The notes: generated by a model not told the origin, from the sequence alone. Numbered from the stretch's first letter, positions 1-14,335 are shown. The stretch: 64,000 nucleotides of DNA from Augochlora pura (GCF_028453695.1 NC_135773.1:22989782-23053781), one strand, 5' to 3'. Translations and numbers: made by a program.

Positions 1-179
1 GCCGATTGTTAGAGCTGCAACATCGTGCCTCTAGATTGCAAGGAATCTCGGAACAGTGCAGCCTTCTGATTCGGATCCGTTCGCCTTGCCAGAATATTTC
101 GGTAAACATTGCGCACCCGGGATCCTTCTGAATTGTGTTCCGCGGCTGAGAAAATCTCGGATGCCTGGCTAGCGATTTT

Positions 180-586
180 TTAACCCTTTTAGCGGCGCAG
201 GAAGATAACTGGACGAATCCGATGAATTTAGTAAGGTTTGGGAAGAAGCCCAAGCTAATGAATGATTATATTAACAATTAAAACTGATCGTTGCCCAGTA
301 CTGCCTGTAAATAATCATTAAGTCTCCAAGCATTTCTTAATAATGCTTAAGTCTCGAGAATTATTCAAGTGTCCTAAAAATAAAAGAAACAAAGCAGTCT
401 CAAGATTCATTGCTACAAGTTGTTTAATAATCGAGTGGCGCCATTGAAATTTTTCTAACACGTTCAAAAATGATTTTTATAGATATCGATGAAGTAGAAA
501 AATTGTTGAAAGTGTAATTGTTATACGAGTTGGGAAAATTATTTTAGATTTGTAGTTCAAACGACTTCGAGTGCGAAAAGGGTTAA
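180..586. mobile_element. TTAA-bounded inverted-repeat element, CCCTTT family (divergent, long copy)
   Basis: TTAACCCTTTTAGC at the left is matched in inverted orientation by GTGCGAAAAGGGTTAA at the right, about 407 bp apart. Both edges carry TTAA. It is longer and more diverged than the other copies and encodes no transposase, so it is either a decayed non-autonomous element or two unrelated half-copies. Confidence 0.4.
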
Positions 587-1978
587 CATAGAAGAATGGA
601 AAATTTGTATTCTAACCACTAATTAGTCGGTTAACAAATTCTACGGGCGCGTACTTTTATCATAATCTTGGCGATGATTTACAGTCCGCATCTTAACGGA
701 CGTGTGGCAATGAATTAAACGTCTCCCATTATCGCTGAATTCTTTATCGGATCGCATCGAACCCGATAACGAAGGAACAATTGTCGTGCCGATCAAAAGT
801 CGCCCGAAATGGAAAAGTTTATAACCCCGTGTGTTCTCTCTATGTCGCGAAACGGCCGATTTTTGTTGTTCACCGTGGTTCCCCGCCGGTTCTGGCCGAG
901 TCGCCCAAACACGTTATTGATCGCTGCCAAGCCTTATCGTTACGAGAATTCCAGATAAAATCGCGATAAAACGTTACGAAAATAAACGTTTTCACAACAT
1001 GCAGAAAACGAGAGACTGAGATCGAGGACATTGTTCCGCGCGCGGTACCATTTTTCTACGCGAACGTTTCGTAAGCTGACCAATTTATCCTGCCGGTAAT
1101 ACGTGCACGTTGGAAGAATATGTTCCGAGCCTCTTTTACACGCTAACGTTAACATATTAATAGATATGTTACGAAACCAAGTATTGTCTAATATACTGGG
1201 AAAATGGAAAAATTAATTATTTGAGCAAGCTGTTTGGTGGAATTTGTATCGCGAAAACTGCGCCGAATCAAAGACATCTTAAACAGTAAATATGTATGAT
1301 CAAAATATTCCAGTGTATGCGCCGAGAATTTATTTGTAGTCGCCTGACACTTTCATCCGATTAGTTCATATTTATCGAAGATGGCGGATCTTGGCAATCG
1401 TAGGAACGTCGGATGGACCCGAAGGAATTTTTGGAATACTCGTCTGAATAATTCTACGCTCAAATTCCACCTTTGCTTTAATTTCAAAAAGGAGATAATT
1501 AAATTTTTCGATTCCAAAGAAATTAAAGTTAGCAAATTAAAATTAGTAAATTTGTATCGTTACATTTTCAAAAACGATGCAGGTACCGCGACTTTCGTAT
1601 TGGCCTTAACGATCAATGATTAGCAACGATCAATGAATTTCCTCGATAAGAGGTCTCCACAGTGAAGTTCGAATTAGACCGTTCTAAATCATTATCGTGA
1701 CGTTACGCAAGCGTATTGCTCGCAAATTTTACTGGCAATATAAAATCCACTCGATCATTCGGCTCGGAAATTGACGTACAATTTACTGCGAGGCAATCTC
1801 GGCTCCGCCTTTAAATTAAAATTTCGATTTATCGTGCGTACCATTCTTTTCCCTTATTAATAAACGTATCGGACTGTTTAAACAGAAACGAAGAACGAAA
1901 GCAACCAATTAAGCCTGAAATTGCAATTCTCCGATTTCTAACGACGGACAATTGATGATCTTCGCGACAACCGTAACT

Positions 1979-2208
1979 TTAACCCTTTGCACTCTGCAAA
2001 CCTAAAATAATTTTTCTGACTTCTAGTGTCTCCATTTTATATAACAAAATTCATTTTATGCATATGCGATTGAGTTTTATGACCCATATAACACTTTTAA
2101 CAATTTTTAAATCTAAGATTTTGGCGATATTTGTTAAAAATAATTTTGATAATTGTTACAACAATGTCACAGGTGCCGCAGAGTCGCCACTCGAGTGCAA
2201 AGGGTTAA
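1979..2208. mobile_element. TTAA-CCCTTTGCACTC inverted-repeat element (piggyBac-type MITE)
   Basis: The left edge reads TTAACCCTTTGCACTC and the right edge CTCGAGTGCAAAGGGTTAA, about 230 bp apart, with TTAA on both sides. The subterminal palindrome-like block (GGTGCCGCAGAGTCGCC) lies just inside the right end. The interior shares a CTCCATTTTATATAAC-type segment with the partial copy at 57,593. There is no coding capacity. TTAA targets with CCC-starting termini are typical of piggyBac-superfamily elements; the family assignment is inference. Confidence 0.7.
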
Positions 2209-2872
2209 TTGAACACTTCTTACAGTTTAATTGCATTTAAAGAAGAAAGTTTCAACGAGAGAAAAAATAAAGTTTGTTAATATTTATAAGAGGTAATATC
2301 TATAGGAAGTGTCGATAACCAAACGTCCTACCCAAAGACAATCGTCACAGATCCAAAGATCCATGAGATCTATTAAAAGCAGCAGTTCTCTAATTTTAAC
2401 AAATTCTCTAGAAACACGCGTGCCGAAAAAATTCGCGAAATTTTCGAGAATCGGCGAGTTCGTCGACGAGATCGAAGATCGATCGACAGGAACGTCAAAC
2501 GTGGCTCCGTTGATCGGCGATCCTCGCGGTTAGATGATCTTATAAGGCGGCTCTCGCGAGGAGACATAAGTGATTTGGAACGTGGGACTATTATAGAACC
2601 GGCTAGCTACGTTGTCGAAAACATAGGCCGACCGGCGTCCCCTCTCCATCCGGTGAGGTGACTAGATTCGAAACCGTGACACCTTCGGCACAATTGCCAC
2701 ACAATCACCTTGCCAACTCAGCTCTACTTCATCCCCTTTGCCTCTTAACCCTTCCGAGTTTCTCGGCGAACGAACCGCACACGTACGATCGCATCCCTGC
2801 ACGAACGCCGACACACTAACCAAATGCTTTTGTACGGTAAACAGCAACAAACATGAAACACCGAAGATCAAA

Positions 2873-3033
2873 GTAAACATTACATAAACATGTAAACATT
2901 ATATAAACATCTAAACACTATATAAACATGTAAACACTATATAAACATGTAAACATTATATAAACATCTAAACACTATATAAACATGTATACATTTTATA
3001 AACATCTAAACATCATATAAACATATAAATACT
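2873..3033. repeat. 19-bp tandem repeat (minisatellite)
   Basis: About eight adjoining copies of a 19-bp unit of the form ATATAAACATSTAAACAYT. One position toggles between G (ACATGTAAAC) and C (ACATCTAAAC) along the array, giving two unit variants that alternate irregularly. The last copies drift in sequence. Confidence 0.85.
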
Positions 3034-4311
3034 TGCATGCAACATACAAAAATTTACGTAAATAAATGAACAAGAAAATACATATTTATTCTATCCTTTG
3101 CATTAATATATCTTCATTATTTTCAGTGATATAAAAATATGTGTTAGGATGACTTTGTTTGGTTCAACGATAATAGTATCATGATTCATATCGTTCTGTC
3201 GCCTCTAAGTAAATTTTTCAAGTATCGTAGGTCGTATCTATTCTCTTGAGTGTCGCTTGAAGATAACAATGTCAGAGGTTATTGCATTATAAAAAATGAA
3301 GGTTAATGTGCACGGTTGACCCGAGGAAGATAATTCAACGTGCAGGATATCATGTTAGGTAGCTTCTAGCACATTTGTTTGCACTTTCTGTATATAGCAA
3401 AAATACTGAGCGAATTGATAAAATCGAAGCACCAAAGTCTACGTATTGTGTAATTATTGCACGGAAGAACTGCAATTAGGTTACGCAATCGCGAGTAAGA
3501 TACGAGCCTGAATGAGTTCAAGTTATATTATTGTGAAATAATTTTCAGTTAGAACGATAAATTTTACTGAATTCAAAGCAATATGGAACTCGAAAAAATA
3601 TAATTGAATGATTAAAAAATAATATTAAATGAAATTGAGAACCTGTGCATCTTGTACATCGATTCGTGTTTTAAATATAAAGATATCGCAATTTATACAT
3701 TTATCACCAAATTGTAAGACGAACAGTTCTGCATAGAATTAGTGTGAAAAAGATTCCGGCGGTGCAAACAATGACCGGACTTATTAATAACGCAGCAGGA
3801 AAAGGTTTAATTGAAACTGGTCTAGCATCGGAATTTCCGGGCAGCGAGAATAATAAATAACTGTGTCGATAATGTATCACGGTGTGCACCGTGCGGTTCG
3901 ATCGATTCCTTTGCGCGTGAAAAATTGAAGAGGATGCATGGATTCTTTCCAGTCGCTTCGCGGAAACGAGAATACTTTGCGGAAAGTCGATGCTCCGCTT
4001 CGAAGACTTTTATAGAAATGATCGTTCGCCGAGCATATTATGAACGATGGGGGGGAAAAAAGAAACGCGAGCGAAGTTCGGCCGCCGAAGCGTGAATTTG
4101 TTTTGGCTTTTCTGCTCGAATGCCAATTAAATATTTCACGGCGCATCGAGAACGGTTTTGTATCGTTTTCACCGTTCGACGCTCTCTTCCCATCGCCGAA
4201 ATAAAACGATAAGCGATCTTTCACGAAGTGCGAAACTTGTTCGCGCATACGCTGAAATACCTGCGAGAACGTTTCGTTCATTTATTCGTTCGATCGCTTA
4301 TTTTCGGAACG

Positions 4312-4470
4312 TATAATAAAATGAAGTATTTCGAGAGTATTTCGTAATGAATAATAAAATGAATCGAGAGTATTTCGTAATGAATAATAAACCGCATCAA
4401 AAACGTTTCGTAAATGAATAATGTATTGCATCAAAAACGTTTCGTTAATGAATAATAAATTGCATCAGCG
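4312..4470. repeat. Degenerate 34-38 bp tandem repeat
   Basis: About four copies built around GAATAATAAA, then a variable middle, then a TTTCGTAAT-type end. The first two copies share GAGAGTATTTCGTAAT and the next two share GCATCAAAAACGTTTCGT, so two unit variants lie side by side. Confidence 0.7.
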
Positions 4471-5519
4471 ATATACGGTAACACGGAATCGAGAAGTATT
4501 TTTCTTTCGAACAATAAAACGAACCTAGGATCTTTATAACAATATTTTGTTACGGACAGTATCGATGCTGGCCGATTATCGATTTCCGCCGATTCGAAAG
4601 TGCGTGGGAAAAAAACATGCGAATTGTTCGCCAATGAAGTTTAAATATTGATGTTTGGAATTTTTATGATGGTTTGCATGTAAATAAATATTGCCTCCAC
4701 TTTAGTGGTATATTCCTATTAGAAAAAGCTGTGAATATTCATTGTCCATAAAGATCGCATAAATGCTGGGAACAGTTTCCGATGAATTACAAATGTCATT
4801 CGTGCCAAGTTTAATAAATATTAATCGTTCATAATTTCGTTGTGTTTCGAGTTCTTAAAAAAAACTGTGAACATAATTGTACACGTGTCTCTGTCGTATC
4901 TCTAATAATTGTCCGGTCTGTAATCGTTGTTACGGTTGTAAATGCGATGCTTAAAACGCGTTTAAATTGCGAAGATAAACCGGAAGGCATTTTAACGCAA
5001 GTGTCTGGCATTAACCGAACAATTTTCACGAGTTATTCTAGTTTTATTGTTTAACGTTCTGTTCGTTTCGTTCGCGCCGTTTGAGACCATTAAAAATAAA
5101 ATAGAAAACTATTAACTGGCTAGTTTGAGGAGGTTACTTAATTTCGTATATTGTATATATGGTATATTGTGTATATCCAACAATCGTCTTTGAAAATAAC
5201 CGTTTGCACAATTATGCAGATACTAATAAATCGACGGATCGCGGTGTGGCAAATGGCGGTGACAATAAAAACCTATTTAACAACGAACGAACGCAATAAA
5301 ATCGAAGGTCCCGCCATAAAAAAAGATATTCGCAACGATTGACGCGATGCATCATTGCACGATACGTGTCATTGGTATTTTCACTATTTTATTATAATCC
5401 ACAGTGAATAATTCGAGCTCGTTGCAGAGACAAAGAAAAGCGTTGCGCAAGCTTACGCGAAGAAAAAAATTACTCGGATGGTATATTTAATAAAAACTGG
5501 GCTATATTTTTCTTCTGCT

Positions 5520-5715
5520 TGTCAGCATAAAAGTTAATTATCAGGTTGTTCAGGAATAAAAATTAATTAGATTACCCGAGCATAAAAGCAAAAATTATGC
5601 GGTTGTCGAAGCATAAAATATAATGCGTTAAATTGTTTATGTATTCAGGTAAATTATTAATTTATTTGAGCATGAAACTAAACGATTAAGTTTGTCCGAG
5701 CATAAAAATTATATT
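5520..5715. repeat. Degenerate tandem repeat containing CGAGCATAAAA
   Basis: The word GAGCATAAAA or a close variant recurs at roughly 40-60 bp spacing, interleaved with ATTAATTA-rich stretches and TTGTCCGA/TTACCCGA words. Unit boundaries are blurred, as in an old expanded array. Confidence 0.5.
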
Positions 5716-8700
5716 TAAATTAAATTAAATATTTTTAGGAAAGTAATGAAATTATATTTATATATACATATAATACCAGCAATTTTATGCTTACGCTCCT
5801 ATTATTTTCTCCAAGCGGACAGATAATTCCGCAAAGCACAAGTGAGGACGTAAACTGCAGTCAAGGTGTTGGATATGTTAAGCAACAGCCATGAGCAGCG
5901 GTACCTAGTGATGCAATTACGCTGCACGCATTGATATTCTATACAAAGGGTAGATAGATAACCTTGCCCATCTAAAACATCTACCTTGCGATCAGAGCTC
6001 CGATGAAATATTTAGAAAAAATTGTGCCGTGTACCACCGGGACCGCGCGAAATGCCGATACATTCGTAACAGACCTACATGGATGCGCTAAAAATTCTCG
6101 GATGCCTTTGCCGCAACTATACCGTGGATTTTATGCATTTATAGTAAGGCCGGGTTAATAGAATTAAAAAACATTTAAAAAATTTAATGGCGTCTCGAAC
6201 TTACGCTACGTTATTTTTATATTAGATCATATTATTACTATAGAAGAATTTTGAAATTTTGTGAATGGCGATGCAACAAATTACCGGACGTTTACGTTAA
6301 TTAGCTCTGTACACTTTCCATTAATTAACAGCGAAGGTCGTCCAGCGGCAGAAGCCAGAAAACTCAGATTCTCTGGTCTAGAAGTACGCGGATGACAATA
6401 CGTTTGCGTCACGTCTAGCGCTTTGGTTTCCTTGACAATGGTGACCAGAGTAGGGCTTGCTCCTCGTTTTGCGACGCGATGTGTCTCGGTAATGTCGATT
6501 TAGATCAATACAATGTTGCAATGGTCACGTTGCCGAATCCTGAGCAGACGTTGTTGTTCGGGGACTAATTAATGCTTTGGCACGTTTCGGCTGGCGCTTA
6601 GGGCTATTACCTATACAGGGTAGACCGGAATTCTTAGTGCAACCGAGCGAAGGGTTGGAAAATAAGAAATGCATTCGGTATAATAATTTTCATTTTGCAC
6701 TATAATAAAGAGTCGGACTCGTGACGAAGAATTCGATAAATATGGCTGCCAATCGTTTCCACAAAATTTTAATCCTCTGTCATCGAAATCTGGGGTCAAA
6801 GTGAACGAAGACAATCATCTCGTGACGTCAAGAAAATGATTAAGAAAGTCGTAATCAACGTAATTCTGAAAAACGGTGCAAGGAGTTAATAATATAGACA
6901 GTCGGAAGCGGCGTGTCTATCTTTATCAGAACCCGAATGCTTCTAACAATAGCAGCAGGCATCTGATTTATTCTTCTCGAAGTGTTTGCGCGAAACGAAG
7001 AAATTACCGGCTAGGTAAAGCGTCGGGCACGCTGGTCACGATCAGTATGGACTACCCAATGTTTATCGTGCACGAGATACTATCGCTGGCACAGGCCAAC
7101 ACGTTCGCGCAAATCAATATCTACGTCTGGCAACTTCCTTCCGTTCTGTACGCGCGGAATCATGAAAAGTGCATACACCGCTCCCCGGCGTGGCCTTGAA
7201 TTACCATGCATATTCCAAGGGAATAAAAAATCACCGCGCAGAGTTCCATGGACTTCTGATTACACGTACGTTAAGTGTCAGGCGGTCGGACACTCCCCTA
7301 AAATCGACTTCTCGCGGCTTTTGTGCCTCATTAAGATCTTCCCGCGAGAAGCTCCCTCGAGTTCAGCTACACTTGACTTTTTTTACATAACTTCGATTTT
7401 TAATTAGAAGTCGATTTTATTCTGATAAAGATACGAATTCCACGAATCTCAAAAATTTATAAATACATTAATGTATATTCGGATCCTTTTTAATTGTAAC
7501 AAGATCTGTAACGTTATTAAATAAACGTCGAATGTTTCGTTTAAATAAACCCCTTTTATTGGGTCTTTAAAACATTATAAAGCTTCTAGAAGATTTTAAT
7601 TTTGTCTAAAGATCTGCGGTTTATTTAGAACAGTGGAAAAACTATGAAATATCTGAACGTAAACGAGACTCGAAGTTTGAAACGCGCGATTCCCGTAGGC
7701 TACCGTACCGAAGATTAATGAATCGTCTTAGCACGAACTTTGGACAGTTCTTCCAGTTATTTCGGACACACCTGTTTAGCATTTGTCAAACAACTGCGTC
7801 GAAGAACTTGGTGCGTTCCTTTTTTTTCCTACGCGAAACCTGCCACGAGTTCCCGAAATTCTTTTCTAATTAATCGCAGAACTGTCGTAAAAGAGTACAC
7901 AAGAACCGCTCGATCGATGAAATAACGTAGATGACATTATCACAACGATCACAACACTGTGTCCATTTTCTACAGACCTTAATACACTAAGTGGTGAAAA
8001 CCACCCCTAAAGTCTAAGTAATTCATAGAATTAAATTAGAATTATGAAGTTAAAATTTATAATACTATAATAAGAATAAATTTCGAATGAAAATTTAAAT
8101 TAATTGTCAGAGAGTGGATACAGTTCAAGTAACAATATTTATACTATGGAATCCAAGGGTGTGAAAGTTTCACATTAACGCGAGCTTTCCCACCGATCGG
8201 GGGAAAAAGGTCGTCCTCTTTCTCCTAAAGATCTAGAATTCCATGACAGGTTTTGGTAGCGATTTGAGCGGTTCGGTTTGGCAGTCTCCTCGTGAGACAA
8301 ACGAACGTGGAATCACGTTTTCCTAGAAACAAGTGTCCTCGGGGGGAGGAGCGGCCCGGTATCCGACTGAAATAACAAATAACCACGGGAGACATTCGAT
8401 ACGAAGGGACGTTTTCTGGCCCAATTTCAGGAGAAACACGAAAATGCCCCGGTGGCCCCCGGCTACACCCTGTAACGCGACACCTACGGTTCTACATGTG
8501 GCGAGAAAAAGACGTGTTGTCACAACACTCGACGGGGCTACGGGATTGCTGGCCGGTGTCGTTTTACCGGCTTAATGGTACAAGCCGATAATGACGTTTG
8601 ATACCCTTATTAACGGTCGCTGCACCATTTTTTTTCTCACGTCGCACATTTCTTGACGATACTTTCTCGATTATTTATGGTCCTGCGAAGATTCGGTCGA

Positions 8701-8719
8701 TTTGGTCGCGCATACTTCA

Positions 8720-8851
8720 GTCGAATCTTAATTGTAGAATTTATTCGAAACTTATTCGTAGAATTAGTCGAACCATATTTGTAGAATTAGTCGAACCTTA
8801 TTCGTAGAATTTATTCTAATATTATTCGTAGAATTTATTCGAACCTTATTC
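8720..8851. repeat. Tandem repeat, roughly 24 bp, TTATTCGTAGAATTTATTCG
   Basis: Five to six diverged copies of a unit of the form CGAACCTTATTCGTAGAATT. Some copies replace TTATTCGA with TAGTCGAA. The array lies in otherwise unremarkable intergenic DNA. Confidence 0.75.
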
Positions 8852-10119
8852 GGCGAAGTTATCCTAAGTTTCGCAGTTTCCAGCTCCACCCATTGTCGCC
8901 GCTCGACCACAAAGGGTTGTTATCGAACGTCCGTGCATTTTCGCCGCCGTTGATGGGGAAACGTTAATGAACCCATTCACAATGATGCCGAACGACAGTA
9001 TCGTTCGCAAAACGGAATTCGAACGGATCCGAACGGTTTTAACAGCGGCCAGAAATTCATGCGGCTATTTTCGGTGGCGAGAAGCATCGCCGAAATATTT
9101 GAAGAAGCGTTACTAAACCATGCTCAATGAACTCAATGGACCAACCCTTCCGTTGGCAGTAGCACAGGACAGAGGAGGCCGACCGCGCTACTGCCAACTG
9201 ATTTCGTGCAATCGTTCACCGTGAGTTACGACGTTCTCGAAGTCGTTAGACCATTGAATAATTGGTCGTTGTGGGCGAAGACAATTAGGAAGGTGCGCAA
9301 AGATTATCGGCGATTTCGTTCACGGGAAAGCAGCCGTGGCCACGCGTGACCCTGGCAGACCGTTACGCGAATCACTTTCCGTGTATATGTGCAACCATGA
9401 AAACGCTGCCCAGGTGTTGTTTATTTTTTTTGCAAATGACTATCGCGAGTCGCGTTCGCGTAACTGTGGAACATTCTTCGCGCACCGTCGGCCGTTGGAA
9501 AAACAAAACTTCGCTTTATTGAACCTCATTTTGCCTGTACGTGGGAGATTAGGTGTCGGGAAAAATACCGCAGGAAAATATTTAGTGTACAGCGCGAAAA
9601 AGAAAATTTTCATATGTGGAAACTCTGCGAATAGTTCGTTGTTTCAATGTTATTTAAAAAATGACATAGTTACGTCTCTGATATGGATTGTATTGTAAGA
9701 ATTGTAATTTCGTTCCAAAGTCGTATAATCTAGTTTTGCTAATTTTATTTGACTGAATAACACATGACATTTTTTAGGTCTTTTTCGCCTGGCCATCAAA
9801 GTGATAAAGCGTTTTATTACATTAATTCATCGTTTTCGCAGCTGTTTTTACTTCCTAAAGCATGGACAACTATAAATTACAGGCGTTGCATTTCTGTTAG
9901 AACAGTCGTTGCCTGACGTTCTACCATCTAGAGCATTTACCCATTAAAATACAGATATTCTGAGTATTTAGTACTTAGGTTAGAGCCACTCAAACTGCTT
10001 CCTCATGCAAATACCAGTCCCCAAAGCACCTTCTTGCAATATCGATGCTCTATTTCTTCGCTACCATCACGATATTCGAAATATTCCGATGTTCTATCCC
10101 ATAAGTATCTTGTATATGT

Positions 10120-10262
10120 ATTAGGGTGTCCCGTAGGCTCCCTCCTTCTTTTATGCGAAATCAATAGGCGCTATTTCTCGCTTTAGGTTGATTTATCGTA
10201 TTATATATGAACCGTTCTGCTCTATAGTATTACCTTTTTCCATCTCTCAGAAAAAAAGAGTT
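10120..10262. mobile_element. Mariner-like terminal fragment
   Basis: The stretch at 10,187-10,250 (TTGATTTATCGTATTATATA then GAACCGTTCTGCTCTATAG and CCATCTCTCAG) is a diverged copy of 54,415-54,475, which lies beside a mariner transposase relic. It follows TTAGGGTGTCCCGTAGG at 10,123, which looks like a mariner-type terminus. No transposase remains here. The shared segment is seen directly; the mariner label is transferred from the second copy. Confidence 0.5.
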
Positions 10263-12078
10263 TTTTAATTTTTACTTTAAAATCCGCAATCACTTGCCAA
10301 TCCTATAATTTAATACATTCTTAGCCCAAAAACACTGTTGAACATTATTGAAATGTGCGTAAATAAATGTAAACGCGGTCGCAAAATATGTTACAGATTT
10401 TTCGCAAAATGATCGCTAAGACAATGATAGAGGAACGTAATTTACGGTCGAATATCTCCTTAAATTACATCGCGGAGACGGTAACGCGATGTTGGACGGT
10501 GAAAATGCGAGCCTCCAATTGGCAATGGAAGAGCCGTTTCTGAATTGAAATTAGACGTCGTAGCTATGCAAACAGAAAAGCACAAAAGAAGACTGTGTTG
10601 AGAGCAACGGCGAGAGCCGGACTCTGGCTGCTAGATTTGGCAAATAGTCAAAAGTTCTTCAACCTTTCAGGACAAGGTAGAGAGGAGGAGGAACTGCGAG
10701 AACTGGTCTGCATCCTCCGGGTCTCTTCGTCCCGACGAGAACTGCCAAAATAACGTAATGAAAGGGAAACCCGCTGTCTTCTGATCCTGGTAAAAGCGCA
10801 AACATTTTCCCAAATACGTAAACATTTTCCCAAATGCGCAAACTCTCGCTGCTCTCAAATTTCTGCTCGTAACTTTCGCGTAGCTTCTCAGCGAACGCTT
10901 GTAATTATTTACGCTGGGACAGGCGTCCTCGGTTCTTTCGGCGACGGTTTTTTGAAAGTACATAAAACTGACATTCGACTGTGTTTTCTTTCTCCTTCGC
11001 GGAGTAGAAGTTTTACTTATCACCTCGACAAAAAACTGGCGTGAATTTCTGTACGATTTATGGATTTGTTACGAACGCGCTGCGTTTTCTATATATTGGA
11101 AAATTCAGAGAATAAAATCAAGATACCATCAACGTTGTTGATACGCGCATTTCTGGGTTTCGAATAATTTTTTTGAACGCGGCATTGTTGCGCAAGGAAC
11201 TGCAATCTAGGAGTGACCAATGGAAAAATATTTTCCGGGTTACGAAACCCATGCTTTTATATAAAATAATCGCGCGTCCGTGTTACGCAGCCACGATGAC
11301 GAATTTTATTCTTACGTTCGTGCTCTTTACTCGAAAGTGTTTCAAACAAATTGATAAATTTCACACTTCCGCGAGATATCTGTAAGCTTTCCACGCATTT
11401 GTTTCCGATAAACGGGATCTCGCTAATTACATAAACGTATGAGCACAGATCTCCCGCGTTTACCAGTGTTACATCAACTTGTGAAATAAACTGTAGTTAC
11501 GTGGTCGGCGTGCTACACCTTTACATAACCTAGATACGAGATTCGGCGTACTGTACACATAACACTTATACAGTATTTTTAGTAATTTCTTACTAAAATT
11601 ATTCTTCTCTATTCTCGGAGATTTAGTATTTTATGGACAGTGACGAAGATTGATTAACAGATCGCAGATCTTTATACACGTATGCGATATATGTAAGCTT
11701 GCAAAACGCAAGAAATAATATATGCGTGGAACATTGTATTATTGAAATAATATTGGTCGAGTTAGTGAAATAGCTAAGTAATTACGCGTATTGCGTAAAC
11801 TTTGGTAGAACGCAGTTGCCAGCTACGTTCTCCCCAACTTCCATTGAAATCGATGCATAACACATCGCGCGATCCCATTATGAAATCAATCCATCCGTTT
11901 CCTGTGCAAACTCTGTCAGTAATAGAGCATTCAAGTCCGATTTGCCTTCGAAACTAGCTCGCGTATTTTTTAAAAAATTATAGAAACATATTTAGGCCGT
12001 CATTCTCCATTTCAATGAGGATACATATAACAAATAAATATTATTAACAATAACAAATAAATGCAGTAAGAACACTTC

Positions 12079-12258
12079 TTAACCCCTTAAGCACTATTAT
12101 AACGAGTCAGACTCAAAGATTCCATGCAAGATCTGCTAAATGAATAAATTATTAATTTTGAAACGGAAGTAAAACAATAGGAGAATTAAAAAATTAACTG
12201 GTCCTATTAAGGACACTATTAGGGACAAATAAGTACAAGGGATAGTGTAAGGGGTTAA
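12079..12258. mobile_element. TTAA-bounded inverted-repeat element (CCCTTT family, second subtype)
   Basis: The left edge is TTAACCCCTTAAGCACTAT and the right edge is ATAGTGTAAGGGGTTAA, forming terminal inverted repeats over about 180 bp with TTAA at both ends. It shares the subterminal words ACTAT.ATAACGAGTCAGA with the copy at 56,725, so these two form a subtype distinct from the GCACTCG copies. Confidence 0.65.
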
Positions 12259-14335
12259 TCTTTCGAATACCTTAGGTGTAACATAAACTTTGAAGATAAA
12301 ATGTTCCTATTATTTTCTTTCTATTTGTCCCTTGTTCGACGACACGATTAACGTGAAATAAAGAAGCATCGATTTATCTCGTTCCTATGAAATGTTCTTT
12401 CACGTTGACACACAAGTCGATCATCTCGTTGCACCGTGGACCGGTCGAAGGGAGCCCCGCCGGTTTCGCAACCGGGGTGTGCGGTAACGAGATCGCGAAA
12501 ACGTTGGCGCGGAGAACCGCGGAAACCATGTGCACGCACGACTGTTCGTCCACCCTGGTCCGCGAACGGGATTCCCCGGTGTTTCGCATCTCCCGCCTCC
12601 GAGTTAAGTATAAACGTGTCTCGTGACGGCCGAATGATTCGAAAGCCGAATGGCCCGAGCATGTGACAGGGACCTCGTGGTCACTCACGTGCTATTCATA
12701 ACCTGAACCCGAGGCCACGCTCGTTCCGCCGCACGCAGTTTTCAACCGTATTAGAAACCAGACGCGTCTATGCAACTACGGTGCGAGCACACGCTCTCTG
12801 CACCGCGACGACGCGACGCGGACATGCAACGTGCATTCCCACGTGCGTCGATTTTATCGCGACCAAGGGTAACTCGAACCCGACAGGATCAGAAATTATG
12901 GGAGAGCATAATAAGGGGGCAGAGAACGAAGTGTAAATGAATCTCGAAAAAGAAAAATAATCGATGAGCTTCTGCATATATCACAGTCACTCGGACGGCT
13001 AAATAAGCTTTCTGAAGCCTAAATAGAGCCTTCTGAAGCCTATTAATAATACAAATAAAGTGCTATGAAATATTAGTGAGTAATCGGAGATAATTATCGT
13101 CAGTGATTTATATTTTCGTGGACAATGTTATAAACATCGAGAATTCCAAATTGTCTCATAGGTTCCTTCAAGCTTGTGGTTCGATTCGCAAATAAAGATT
13201 AAGCCAAGGTTTATTGCGGCAAACGATGGCTACCTCGAAAGGTCCCAACGCAGGGCGCAACGACACCGAACATACTAAACGGGGTACTGATAACTCTACA
13301 GCACCGGATGTTATCTGCTATCACTGATTTATGTAACCCTTGGCCACCGTTCGCGATAATTACACTCGAAACAGTCGAATTGGATTACAGTTTCCAGTAT
13401 GGAAATGGGAAAATTAGTTTCACCGTTGACTGGTAATTATACCGGGGTCATAAACGACCCCAAGGCTTTTATTACTTTACATGCTGTTTATGACTAGCTA
13501 CGAATATTTTTTTTGTATTAGTTTCAAGCTCTTCAACCCTTTCATATTCTGAGTGGCTACGTTCATGGATCAGTAGATAGGGATCGTCGAGATGTTAACA
13601 TTCAAGCACTGAAACATTTATCAAAATTGCCGAGCGAACTTTCCCTGTTCAGGGCGCCAAAATAAACGTTTCCCAATTAATTCGAGCATCTCGAAAATGA
13701 TGCCACCCGCGGGGTTAATCGTCGGTTAATTCGTTAAGCTAACGCGCCGAAGGACAATAGAGCCGTCGGGGTCGAAAGGAGAATCGGCCGCGCGGCGTTC
13801 GCGGTCACTAAATCTTCCTCGGCCGACGGCACACCGTGAAACTTCACATGTTTCGCACACAACAATACACGCCGCTTCGCGGATTGACGAGTCGCGGCGG
13901 CCGCGCCGGTACGTAACGCGCGTAAAACAGCACTTTATTACCGACGGCCTACGAACTCGTTACGCAATCCACGGGAACGCCGGAGAGAATAATCTACGAG
14001 CCACGTCCACGCGAACACGTGCAACGTTGATACAGAAAACGTTGCGTCGGCCGTCGCACCATAGAAAAACTGACTTCCGGACTTCTTGTCGACCTTAGAG
14101 TCTCTGCTATAGGAAATGCATATTCGGTTGCTCCGCTCAAGAATCGAAGGAATGCGCTTTAGCAAAGGCTCGAGCATTGCGTATCGTACTGTGTACGTTA
14201 GGCTCGTCTTATCGCGAATTAATCATGGCAGTTTTCGTAAACGTGGTACAGAATGTACGACATATCGTTCTTTGCAAAATTGTACCAATCGTATCATTTA
14301 CAAAATTTAACTTACATACATCGTCTCGTTCTTGT

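Noticed and set aside
3877..4281. 134-codon minus-strand open frame
   Set aside because: Random-looking composition, no domain, no splice context. It lies in CpG-richer DNA where stop codons are rarer.
6876..7199. 107-codon plus-strand open frame with non-ATG start
   Set aside because: No homology recognised, no splice sites, and composition matches surrounding non-coding DNA.
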